Shown here in pieces: positions 41,766-52,671 of a DNA stretch of 64,000 bases. Each line of letters begins with the position of its first letter. The first letter of the stretch is position 1. A model generated the notes under the pieces. The model saw nothing but the letters and a program-made list of their open reading frames with translations, had not been told where the DNA came from and searched no databases. The translations under genes were made by a program, and so were the position numbers. The DNA is from Escarpia spicata (taxonomy: Eukaryota > Annelida > Polychaeta > Sabellida > Siboglinidae): contig OZ023205.1 in assembly GCA_963995525.1 (NCBI GenBank), positions 67,476,417-67,540,416 on the forward strand. The letters are read 5' to 3'.

Positions 41766-44700
41766 ACTCCTGTATGTTGTCCCCCACCTCTTCCTCTGTA
41801 TCCCTCTCTTCCTTCCTCCTGACACAGTGCCCAATCCACTCCTGTATGTTGTCTTCCCACCTCTTCCTCTGTCTCCCTCTCTTTCTTCCTCCTGGCACAG
41901 TGCCCAGACCACTCCTGGATGTTGTCTTCCCACCTCTTCCTCTGTCTCCCTCTCTTCCTTCCTCCTGACACAGTGCCCAGTCCACTCCTGGATGTTGTCT
42001 TCCCACCTCTTCCTCTGTCTCCCTCTCTTCCTTCCTCCTGACACAGTGCCAAGTCCACTCATGGATGTTGTCTTCCCACCTCTTCCTCTGTCTCCCTCTC
42101 TTCCTTCCTCCTGACACAGTGCCCAGTCCACTCCTGTATGTTGTCTTCCCACCTCTTCCTCTGTCTCCCTCTCTTCCTTCCTCCTGACACAGTGCCCAGT
42201 CCACTCCTGGATGTTGTCTTCCCACCTCTTCCTCTGTCTCCCTCTCTTCCTTCCTCCTGACACAGTGCCAAGTCCACTCCTGAATGTTGTCTTCCCACCT
42301 CTTCCTCTGTCTCCCTCTCTTCCTTCCTCCTGACACAGTGCCCAGTCCACTCCTGGATGTTGTCTTCCCACCTCTTCCTCTGTCTCCCTCTCTTCCTTCC
42401 TCCTGACACAGTGCCAAGTCCACTCCTGTATGTTGTCTTCCCACCTCTTCCTCTGTCTCCCTCTCTTCCTTCCTCCTGACACAGTGCCAAGTCCACTCCT
42501 GTATGCTGTCTTCCCACCTCTTCCTCTGTCTCCATCACTTCCTTCCTCCTGACACAGTGCCCAGTCCACTCCTGGATGTTGTCTTCCCACCTCTTCCTCT
42601 GTCTCCCTCTCTTCCTTCCTCCTGACACAGTGCCCAGTCCACTCCTGGATGTTGTCTTCCCACCTCTTCCTCTGTCTCCATCACTTCCTTCCTCCTGACA
42701 CAGTGCCCAGTCCACTCCTGGATGTTGTCTTCCCACCTCTTCCTCTGTCTCCCTCTCTTCCTTCCTCCTGACACAGTGCCCAGTCCACTCCTGGATGTTG
42801 TCTTCCCACCTCTTCCTCTGTCTCCCTCTCTTCCTTCCTCCTGACACAGTGCCCATTCCACTCCTGGATGTTGTCTTCCCACCTTTTCCTCTTTCTCCCT
42901 CTCTTCCTTCCTCCTGACACAGTGCCCAGTCCACTCCTGGATGTTGTCTTCTCATCTCTTCCTCTGTCTCCCTCTCTTCCTCTGTCTTCCTCTCTTCCTT
43001 CCTCCTGACACACTGCCCAGTCCACTCCTGGATGTTGTCTTCCCACCTCTTCCTCTGTCTCCCTCTCTTCCTCTGTCTTCCTCTCTTCCTTCCTCCTGAC
43101 ACAGTGCCCAGTCCACTCCTGGATGTTGTCTTCCCACCTCTTCCTCTGTCTCCGTCTCTTCCTTCCTCCTGACACTGGGCCCAGTCCATTCTTGGATGTT
43201 GTCTTCCCACCTCTTCCTCTGTTTCCCTCTCTTCCTCTGTCTTCCTCTCTTCCTTCCTCCTGACACAGTGCCCAGTCCACTCCTGGATGTTGTCTTCCCA
43301 CCTCTTCCTCTGTCTCCCTCTCTTCCTCTGTCTTCCTCTCTTCCTTCCTCCTGACACAGTGCCCAGTCCACTCCTGGATGTTGTCTTCCCACCTCTTCCT
43401 CTGTCTCCCTCTCTTCCTCTGTCTTCCTCTCTTCCTTCCTCCTGACACAGTGCCCAGTCCACTCCTGGATGTTGTCTTCCCACGTCTTCCTCTGTCTCCG
43501 TCTCTTCCTTCCTCCTGACACTGGGCCCAGTCCATTCTTGGATGTTGTCTTCCCACCTCTTCCTCTGTCTCCCTCTCTTCCTCTGTCTTCCTCTCTTCCT
43601 TCCTCCTGACACAGTGCCCAGTCCACTCCTGGATGTTGTCTTCCCACCTCTTCCTCTGTCTCCCTCTCTTCCTTCCTCCTGACACAGTGCCCAGTCCACT
43701 CCTGGATGTTGTCTTCCCACCTTTTCCTCTTTCTCCCTCTCTTCCTTCCTCCTGACACAGTGCCCAGTCCACTCCTGGATGTTGTCTTCTCATCTCTTCC
43801 TCTGTCTCCCTCTCTTCCTCTGTCTTCCTCTCTTCCTTCCTCCTGACACACTGCCCAGTCCACTCCTGGATGTTGTCTTCCCACCTCTTCCTCTGTCTCC
43901 CTCTCTTCCTCTGTCTTCCTCTCTTCCTTCCTCCTGACACAGTGCCCAGTCCACTCCTGGATGTTGTCTTCCCACCTCTTCCTCTGTCTCCCTCTCTTTC
44001 TTCCTCCTGGCACAGTGCCCAGTCCACTCCTGGATGTTGTCTTCCCACCTCTTCCTCTGTCTCCCTCTCTTCCTTCCTCCTGACACACTGCCCAGTCCAC
44101 TCCTAGATGTTGTCTTCCCACCTCTTCCTCTGTCTCCCTCTCTTCCTTCCTCCTGACACACTGCCCAGTCCACTCCTGGATGTTGTCTTCCCACCTCTTC
44201 CTCTGTCTCCCTCTCTTTCTTCCTCCTGGCACAGTGCCCAGTCCACTCCTGGATGTTGTCTTCCCACCTCTTCCTCTGTCTCCCTCTCTTCCTTCCTCCT
44301 GGCACAGTGCCCAGTCCACTCCTGGATGTTGTCTTCCCACCTCTTCCTCTGTCTCCCTCTCTTCCTTCCTCCTGGCACAGTGCCCAGTCCACTCCTGGAT
44401 GTTGTCTTCCCACCTCTTCCTCTGTCTCCCTCTCTTCCTTCCTCCTGGCACAGTGCCCAGTCCACTCCTGGATGTTGTCTTCCCACCTCTTCCTCTGTCT
44501 CCCTCTCTTCCTTCCTCCTGGCACAGTGCCCAGTCCACTCCTGGATGTTGTCTTCCCACCTCTTCCTCTGTCTTCCTCTCTTCCTTCCTCCTGACACAGT
44601 GCCCAGTCCACTCCTGGATGTTGTCTTCCCACCTCTTCCTCTGTCTCCCTCTCTTTCTTCCTCCTGGCACAGTGCCCAGTCCACTCCTGGATGTTGTCTT

Positions 44701-44960
44701 CCCACCTCTTCCTCTGTCTCCCTCTCTTCCTTCCTCCTGACACACTGCCCAGTCCACTCCTGGATGTTGTCTTCCCACCTCTTCCTCTGTTTCCCTCTCT
44801 TTCTTCCTCCTGACACTGGGCCCAGTCCATTCTTGGATGTTGTCTTCCCACCTCTTCCTCTGTTTCCCTCTCTTCCTTCCTCCTGACACACTGCCCAGTC
44901 CACTCATATATGTTGTCCCCCATCTCTTCCTCTGTCCCCCTCTCTTTCTTCCTCATGGCA
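41762..44960 (-). repeat. 73-bp coding-derived minisatellite, about 40 copies, with higher-order structure
   Basis: The unit on the + strand is ccacctcttcctctgtctcc + ctctcttccttcctcctgac + acagtgcccagtccactcct + ggatgttgtcttc. A 91-bp variant has an 18-bp insert (ctctgtcttcctctcttc). Since 73 and 91 are both 1 modulo 3 and the - strand unit has no stop in any phase, the - strand carries very long frames (up to 651 codons) cycling through GRQHPGVDWALCQEEGREGD, GGKTTSRSGLGTVSGGRKRG and RWEDNIQEWTGHCVRRKEER. A block with 'tcttctcatctcttcc' and 'accttttcctctttctccct' variants recurs at a distance of 838 bp (42951/43789 and 42881/43719), showing segmental duplication inside the array. I do not regard the frames as host protein. 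Confidence 0.93.
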
Positions 44961-45140
44961 GGAGGGTCTTGCATTGTATTTTACAGTGGCTCCAAATGTG
45001 TAATTGTTCCCTATATTACTTAGACGAACACATGTAATCAGGCCCGCTCATGTATGATCGTTCTCTGGTCCTGAAAGCACCTGACGACATTGCATGCATG
45101 GACACGCGCACATTGATACATACACACGCAAGCACGCACA
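44961..45140. other. Spacer, nothing recognised
   Basis: Short unique sequence between the minisatellite and the CATA-type microsatellite. Confidence 0.5.
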
Positions 45141-45290
45141 GGCATGCATACATACATACATGCATACACGCATACATTCTTACATAATATACATTCATAT
45201 ATACGTACATACATACATACATACGTAGGTACATACGTACGTTCGTACGTGCGTACATACGTACATACGTACATACGTACATACATAAGG
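45118..45290. repeat. (CATA)n/(CGTA)n microsatellite
   Basis: Degenerate tandem tetranucleotides (catacatacatgcat, acatacgtacatacgt). Frames across it are Tyr/Val/Met artefacts. Confidence 0.9.
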
Positions 45291-45321
45291 TTTGATCCCC
45301 TGCTACTGGATGCGAGAATAT

Positions 45322-45389
45322 GTTGTATATCCTATCTCTCATAATGAAGCAGTCTGCCTATGCTTCCTTTAGGAATATGTATAGAATAA

Positions 45390-45440
<51 letters not shown>

Positions 45441-45492
45441 CCTAAAGGCAGCATTCGCCGACCGATCCATTATGAAATATAGGATATACATT
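45322..45492. repeat. Hairpin with about 50-bp imperfect arms around a (TA)n core
   Basis: Left arm tgtatatcctat...ctcataatga...tgcttcctttagga (45322-45374) pairs with the right arm (45438-45492), whose complement reads tgtatatcctat...ttcataatgg...tgctgcctttagga. The core is (TA)n at 45394-45437. It could be a small MITE whose centre has expanded. Confidence 0.7.
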
Positions 45493-45699
45493 ATACAATG
45501 TCCGACAACAATGTTCTCAAAATCGTCAAAAATATTTTATATTGGGTACAAATAATTATTTATGTCTGGTTATGTCATTATTTGTTTGGTTATAGTACGT
45601 AACATTATATAATACTATATATATAATTATCCTGTTATATCATTATATACTATACGATCAGCTCCCAGGACAACACAGGATTTGTTGTGTTGTGAATGA

Positions 45700-46212
45700 C
45701 GTCACACCCACGGCGAGCGAATTACGTCATTGTTTCGTTTGTACGAAACGACGAATAGAACATTCGCCTACGATATTCGGACGAGAGAAGTGTACTGGCC
45801 TCAATTCGATGTGCCACAACTCTTGCACGTCCCCAGTTTCCGACCTAGCCGGCAGAGACCCTACCTCATGGAGCGGACGTCGTACGACGTCGAGGGAATG
45901 TTTGTAGGCAAGGGGCGACGTCCCGCCAACAACCTTTCCCTAGAGGCTTGCAACTCAAACCGTAACAACATCGGGAAGGGGATCATCGCCCGACTACGGG
46001 CACGCACAACTGGTGGAGCGAAATGCGAGCGGTTCTCCGACCCTGTGAAAGGTCTACCCATGGCCAAGGTGAACCCTGTCGGTATAGATCGCGCCCAACG
46101 AGAAGAGTGCGTTCGTCAGTTCATGTCGCCGATGGAGACGAACGAGGAGACGGCGATGGAGTGGCGGGACCTGTTGGAAGATGTTCTCATGATTGTCTTC
46201 CGTGGCCCCAAG
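45700..46212 (+). CDS. Unknown host gene, exon 1 in this window (5' end unresolved)
   Basis: The frame is open from 45700 and looks like protein from about 45760: [77 protein letters not shown] and [20 protein letters not shown], ending PK at 46212. The first in-frame ATG inside is at 45868, but the coding-like sequence before it (many Trp, Tyr, Phe) suggests an upstream exon or an acceptor near 45758. The donor is AAG|GCAAGT, a GC-AG type. It joins exon 2 in phase 0. No known domain is recognised; the composition suggests a folded, partly aromatic-rich segment. Confidence 0.6.
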
Positions 46213-46359
46213 GCAAGTTCGCCTGTACCGTGTTCTACCAAACGGTCGACATGCCGGCTGATATCCAATTAGACAGATTCCTGATTGCATTTGCAGCATC
46301 CAGAGGAGACCACAAACACAAAATCCACACACGAGGTTTAAATCATATCCACTGCCAGG

Positions 46360-46500
46360 ATGGATGGATGGATGGATGGATGGATGGATGGATGGATGGA
46401 TGGATGGATGGATGGATGGATGGATGGATGGATGGATGGATGGGTGGATCGCTGGTTGGTTGGTTTGTTGATTGGTTGGTTGGTTGGACGGTTGGTTGAT
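46360..46500. repeat. (GGAT)n microsatellite in intron 1
   Basis: About 20 copies of ggat from 46361 to 46444, grading into 'ggttggttggtt'. The WMDG and IHPS reading frames are artefacts. Confidence 0.95.
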
Positions 46501-46583
46501 GCCTTTATTTACGTTTTGTGGCTTAACTATTGGCATTTGCTCGGCCATTGCTTTACTATTGACAATTGCTTGTTCTTTTGCAG

Positions 46584-46724
46584 GCGTCATCGGTAACGAA
46601 TGTGACGTCAATTAAGTCTGAAGACACGTGTTGCGAACATGTTAACCACATGGCCTCTTATCAGATACGAAAGATGGCCGAGATTGTCGGTTCCATGGAT
46701 ATAAGCACACCCATACTGCGACAG
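46584..46724 (+). CDS. Unknown host gene, exon 2 (47 aa)
   Basis: Acceptor ttgttcttttgcag ends at 46583 and donor acag|gtaagt starts at 46725, both strong. Phase 0 to phase 0. Encodes [40 protein letters not shown] and STPILRQ. The length is exactly 141 nt. No domain recognised. Confidence 0.75.
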
Positions 46725-47017
46725 GTAAGTTACCTGTGGGCGATCTGCTGCTGCATTTAACGCGATGTAAAAGTGACGCTGCGTCTAGAATCGCAATATA
46801 GGTTTGTCATATATGTGTTGTTAACAGGTGCTAATTGTAGCGGGTGTTTGTTATATTATACGTAGCCAGTTGCGCGTTTTGTATAATTATTATTCTTAAA
46901 TTATCTGAAGAAGTCCAAATCTAAGTACACCAGTATTAACATGCTCAACATTCAAATCTTTATTGCGGCAAATTAGTTACCTTAAGAAATTGTGTGTGCA
47001 TGTATGTGTTTGTTTAT

Positions 47018-47165
47018 GTGTGTGTGTGTGTGTGTGTGTGCGTGTGTGCGTGTGTGCGTGTGTGCGTGTGTGCGTGTGTGCGTGTGTGCGTGTGTGTGTT
47101 TGTGCATGTATGCGTGTGTGCGTGTCTGTGTATGCGTGCGTGCGTGCGTATGTGCATGTGTAAGC
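47018..47165. repeat. TG/GTGTGC microsatellite in intron 2
   Basis: Degenerate (TG)n with regular C substitutions. Confidence 0.95.
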
Positions 47166-47453
47166 GTGTATCGGTAGAATTAGAGAAAATGGATAAATTC
47201 TCACTTGCCGGCCGACTTGCGAATCTTTGTAATACTTAATTTATTATTAATAATAAATGTTGGATGTTAAGAATAATGTCCATATAGTAACTTATTACTG
47301 ACTCAGTTTTTTTCAAATATTAATATTTAAAAAAGTGCATAGTTGTGCCTTTAGAAATTAAATGAGTCAGTTTCACTATACAGTTGTGAACCGAGCAGTG
47401 CGCAATGAAATTAGTTGTGTATTTCCTTTAAACTGTTGTTGTTGTCGGTGTAG

Positions 47454-47606
47454 ATTTACGCGTGCGCCGGCCGCTACATCAGCTGTGTGTCGGTGAATGT
47501 CGACAAGAGGAAGATGCGCGGTATATCGCGCCGCCCGCCGTTCTGGGGAAAGAACCTCTCCGACTACATCGACATCGTGAATGCCGTCAACGACGACCTG
47601 CGACAG
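47454..47606 (+). CDS. Unknown host gene, exon 3 (51 aa)
   Basis: Acceptor gttgttgtcggtgtag ends at 47453 and donor cgacag|gtgtga at 47607. Phase 0/0. Encodes IYACAGRYISCVSVNVDKRK, MRGISRRPPFWGKNLSDYID and IVNAVNDDLRQ. GC-rich third codon positions contrast with AT-rich flanks, supporting a real exon. Function unknown. Confidence 0.75.
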
Positions 47607-48124
47607 GTGTGATTCACATCTGATCACATCGCCATCTTCTCTCCACCGTTCTATTATACATTGTCAGTTTTCGCGCTGATGTTCATCCACCATTATGCCT
47701 TTGACACCTGCAAATATCCGTATCCAACTTTGCCTATTCGTTTTCATAATTAACTTGTAATGTAGGAAGGTCTAGCTCCTGTACTCTTATATGTTGCTGT
47801 TGTTGCTGCTGCTGTTGCCTTCTGCTGCTGTGATGTACATCCATTTTTCATACTCCTTTTATTTTGTAAAACAATAAACTCGCTTCACCCGCGTCACTGA
47901 ACCACCTGCATTTGATCTTTCTAAGTTCAACACAAAGCATAAACCCCAGATGGCAAGTGGCAAAGAATCATTGCCATATCGAGAGTCCAACAGTACATCA
48001 TCTAGGGCCTACGTATAAGATACCTTTCTGCTATGCTAAGTCTTGTTAATTTTGTTATAAACGTACTCATACTGCGTTTCCTTTATTGTCATCCTAATTA
48101 ACTAGTCTAAATTATCGCCGGTAG

Positions 48125-48358
48125 ACGGCGCTGAAACGCGCATGCACGATCGTCGGCCAGAACCTCGTGAAGATGATCCCGGCAGCTGTGGCGTCGTCAG
48201 CGGCCACCTCGATGGCGGTGTCGACGGACGAGATGGGGCAGCCGACGGAGGCTCACACTGAGCGCAGGAAGCTCGACTCGAACGTGAAGCTCCTCATTGA
48301 TGAGTTTCTCGTCGTGCGTGGCAAGGAGACAGCCGGGTCGATGTTGCTCAACTGGCGC
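48125..48358 (+). CDS. Unknown host gene, exon 4 (78 aa)
   Basis: Acceptor aaattatcgccggtag ends at 48124; donor tggcgc|gtgcgt at 48359. Phase 0/0. Encodes TALKRACTIVGQNLVKMIPA, AVASSAATSMAVSTDEMGQP, TERRKLDSNVKLLIDEFLVV and RGKETAGSMLLNWR. Amphipathic helical segments flank a small-residue linker. Strong GC bias at third positions. Confidence 0.75.
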
Positions 48359-48569
48359 GTGCGTACATATCCCCTAATATCGCCCAGATGTCATACACCT
48401 ATTATCGCCCGTTACCTCCACATTAAAACGCGGTGCTAAAAAACGCATGTGTTTTGCCCACCGAGGCCGGATCGACGTAAATAACGGTTGACAATCGATA
48501 TGATGTGTCACACATGAGAACAATCAGAGAAAATATCTTTCTCTGTCTTAACATAAAAGTGTATATGTA

Positions 48570-48647
48570 GGTGTCGTTCAGTTCAAAGATATAATGTATA
48601 TATATTTATATATATATATATATTATATCTTTGAACTGAACGACACC
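48570..48647. repeat. Perfect 26-bp inverted repeat with (TA)n loop in intron 4
   Basis: ggtgtcgttcagttcaaaga + tataat (48570-48595) is exactly complementary to 48622-48647. Between them is an AT-only spacer of 26 bp. It is a strong cruciform/hairpin candidate, and unlike its neighbours it has no visible divergence between arms. Confidence 0.92.
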
Positions 48648-48788
48648 TTTCCAACGCCAACCCGCAATACAAACAAAACTGTACATTGTAGGTAATGGTT
48701 ACTGCCAAGCACATAATTGTTGTTTCAACGTATATTCATACGTAGGAAATCCGTTTGGCAGTTACGGATGGTAAGTTGTTTCTTGCAG

Positions 48789-48864
48789 TTTTGGCGCGGT
48801 CGAGGCGACGAAGCCCACGGTGTCTGTGCCGAATACGTGTACGGTCCTGCGGCGCTCTTCTCGG
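48789..48864 (+). CDS. Unknown host gene, exon 5 (76 nt)
   Basis: Acceptor aagttgtttcttgcag ends at 48788; donor tcgg|gtaggg at 48865. Phase 0 in, phase 1 out. Encodes FWRGRGDEAHGVCAEYVYGP and AALFS plus the first base of an Asp codon completed by exon 6. The phase match to exon 6 is the main support for a short exon. Confidence 0.65.
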
Positions 48865-49665
48865 GTAGGGCAACAGTTGGAAGGAGTCACTCAGCTTCAC
48901 TCCTTAGTTAGATACTTCGTTAAAACATGCGCACCTCCGAAAGCGCCTGCCTATGCCAGGATAATCACTCCAGTGAGCTAATCGACGAGGCGTGGTCCAA
49001 AAATTACATAATACCGTTGGTGCGCGAACCAACACGCGCAGAACGGCTCTGAATACTACTTCACATGAAAGTTTCGTCAATGTCGAGTAGCCCATATTAT
49101 CGCCCACGTACCGTTTCACCAAGTCGGCCTTTTCTATTTTTCTTGGCCTTCCTTCTCCCAATCTCCTCCTTTACTTCGGGCAGCTTCCTTTACGAGTTGT
49201 CCATTACATCAAACTATTGCGTGTAGACACCAGGTGCGCGCGCGATTACGACGGAACACATCATATGCCGTTCTGAAATAATAGCCAGCAAACATCGATG
49301 TGTGTTCGCTGACGTCAATGTCAATATGCTTATATTCCAGTTCACCTATTGTGTAAGATGGGGTGTTTGTTATCAATTCAATGACATGCGATAACGTTCT
49401 ATAAGTTTGTGGTTGAACTTGTTAGCCTCGTTCTGAGTTGAAACGAGGCCATTTGAGCACAGTGTTGATTTATATTTACATTGTTATAGAGACAATTATG
49501 TGTAACAACATGTAGAATGTAAATAAACAAAATTATGCTTCCCAAATATGCATATATATTTATTTATATGCGATGACAAATGTTATGAAAAATCCCGATA
49601 CGTAATTCTCCTTATATAGCGGTGTGTTCAGTTTCATAATATACAGCTCAGCATACGTGTTGCAG

Positions 49666-49829
49666 ACTTGCTAAGAATCAAACAATTAGTTCAACGCTCT
49701 AAAGAAGCGATGACAGCGCACCTGGCGGGGGTGAGCGACAACAATGATGACGTCACCGCAGTGGCGGAGTTACTAACTGACTGTGTCACTGTGCAGAGCG
49801 ACATAACATCAGTGGCCGACTCATGGAAG
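49666..49829 (+). CDS. Unknown host gene, exon 6 (164 nt)
   Basis: Acceptor catacgtgttgcag ends at 49665; donor tggaag|gtatgt at 49830. Phase 1 in, 0 out. Encodes (D)LLRIKQLVQRSKEAMTAHLA, GVSDNNDDVTAVAELLTDCV and TVQSDITSVADSWK, predicted largely helical. Confidence 0.75.
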
Positions 49830-50130
49830 GTATGTCAGAATATCTTTACTCAGTAACTAATTGTATCATATCGGAAGCAGGTAGTTCGCCGTATCATATC
49901 TCGTGTATGTAGTTAGCTATCAGTTGTGTATTTAGGGTGCATAACAATTGGCATAGGTATAACACATTAATATTTAACTAACACTTCGGTAAACTACAGC
50001 AATGAAACACCAGATGTCAAAAGGATGCGTGTGAAAAACGAAATTTATAACAATAGTAAGGATGCGTTTGGAAAACGTAATTCATAGCAGTAGTAGCACC
50101 TACCTGCTGGATAATCAGCAATCACCCTAA

Positions 50131-50543
<413 letters not shown>

Positions 50544-50557
50544 ATATATATATATAT

Positions 50558-50590
<33 letters not shown>

Positions 50591-50928
50591 CCTCTCGCTT
50601 TATTAAGCCATAAGGCTCGAAAATAAGAATTTTGAGATAGCCAGAGATGGAGCCGCGTATATCATCGTCTCCATCTCGTTACAATATCGATACAACAGAA
50701 ACGATACACACGATAAGCTGGTAGCATTACCATTTCACCTGCAAAAGTGTTCAAAGCGTCCTAAGAGTAATGGGACTGTGTCCAGTAGCCATGGGAAACT
50801 GAGACAAAAAGCAAATGTATATAATATGGAAATGTTAATTTTCTCAGCTTACGATGTCTTAATACGTAAGCGTTTTATCTTGACTTTTGTCTATTTTCTC
50901 GTCTTTTTTCAAACCATCACATGTGAAG

Positions 50929-50997
50929 ACATATCGCGAGAGCGTGACAAATGCCATTGTGCAGTTTCTGGACAGCATTGAAGATCGTCTTCAAGAG
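50929..50997 (+). CDS. Unknown host gene, exon 7 (23 aa)
   Basis: Acceptor atcacatgtgaag ends at 50928; donor caagag|gtgact at 50998. Phase 0/0. Encodes TYRESVTNAIVQFLDSIEDR plus LQE, a helical segment continuing exon 6. An alternative donor 22 nt downstream (gaag|gtgcgt) would leave phase 1 and would not match exon 8. Confidence 0.6.
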
Positions 50998-51299
50998 GTG
51001 ACTGCCAACGGGGAAGGTGCGTTCATATTTCTGCCATAGATTTATCGTATTGGCATTCAGTTGGGTCATAACTAATGATCAGAACAACAATGCTTATTGC
51101 ATGAACCGCACTAATGTGTACACTGCCGTAACTTGGTAAACATCTTGTTAAACAAGGTTACGTCTATACCATGGCCGTCAAAATCAAAAGAAAAATAATT
51201 ACGGTATTGTGCTGTTTGACCAATTGACACAGATTCACATCGCCAAATGACAATTATCATGAAGCTTGTTATTTTTGCATACACTTTGTGTGATTGTGT

Positions 51300-51650
<351 letters not shown>

Positions 51651-51659
51651 CACGCACTA

Positions 51660-52105
51660 TTGTATGTGTGTATATGTTATGTATGTAGTATGTAGGAAGG
51701 TACGTATGCATGTATGTACTTCTATAATTATGTAGGTATGCATAATATGTATGTGCTGGATGTATGTATGTATGTATATATGTATGTATGTTTGTATATA
51801 TACGCATGTATGCGTGTATGTATGTATGTATGTATGTATGTATGTATGTATGTATATATATACGCATGTATGCGTGTATATATGTATGTATGTATCCTTG
51901 TATATATGTATGTAAGTAACTATGCATGTATGCATGTATACGTGTATGTATGCAAGTATGTATGTATATATGTATGTATGTATGTATGTACGTATGTATG
52001 TATGCACGTATGCACGTATGCACGTATGCACGTATGCACGTATGCACGTATGCACGTATGTACGTATGAATGTATGTACGCGTGTAGGTAGGTATGTATG
52101 CATTT
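51660..52105. repeat. (GTAT)n and (GTATGCAC)n microsatellite
   Basis: Long degenerate tetranucleotide array with a run of 'cgtatgca' octamers at 52005-52055. Reading frames on both strands are artefacts. Confidence 0.95.
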
Positions 52106-52111
52106 ATCATT

Positions 52112-52645
52112 CCAGGAAAAATAGCCAAATTGTTCACTCAACTTGGAACAAATTGCAACAGAATGTTTTGGCACAATGGTGTTCTATGAAGTCTCCAGAA
52201 CACCATACTGTAAGTACTAAGAAATCCCTGCATGGCATATATGTAAAATTAGCATAAATTCAATATGGCCACCATAAATCACAATATTGCCATATTTTCG
52301 CTGTCAGATGACATATTTAAGTATTTTTTTAAATCTAAGAAGGGGCTTTGGACACAAGGATTCATTTGGGATATATTAAGATGTGACTGGGGAAGTAGCT
52401 CATTTGCATAAATCCAATATGGTCGCCATGAACCAAACTAGTACCATATATTTGCTGTCAGATGACATATTTAAGTAATTTTTATTTCTAAGAATGGGCT
52501 TTGGACACAACTATGAATGTATGTATGTATGTATGTATGTATGTATGTATATATGTATGAGATGTTAAGATGTGGTTGGGTGAGTTGCTCATTTGCATCA
52601 ATCCATCATGGCCGCCAAATAGCAATATTTTACCATGCGGAACTT
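52112..52645. repeat. Left inverted arm with sub-repeats
   Basis: Pairs with 54680-55003. Sub-repeat landmarks are gctgtcagatgacatattta at about 52303 and 52456, and gggctttggacacaa at about 52344 and 52497. A short (ATGT)n expansion (52515-52556) has grown inside it. Confidence 0.75.
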
Positions 52646-52671
52646 AAGTTCAGTGCATGTAATGTTGCATG

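Noticed and set aside
41641..44974. Large - strand repeat proteins up to 651 codons
   Set aside because: They are phase-cycling translations of the 73-bp satellite derived from a LINE; I kept the array as a repeat and not as a gene.
45692..45907. Alternative + strand frame from ATG 45692 as the gene start
   Set aside because: It is out of phase with exon 2, and its composition is poorer than that of the overlapping frame ending at the GC-AG donor.
48904..49161. 85-codon - strand frame (GEGRPRKIEKADLVKRYVGD...)
   Set aside because: It looks faintly transposon-like but has no recognisable domain and sits in intron 5 of the + strand gene.
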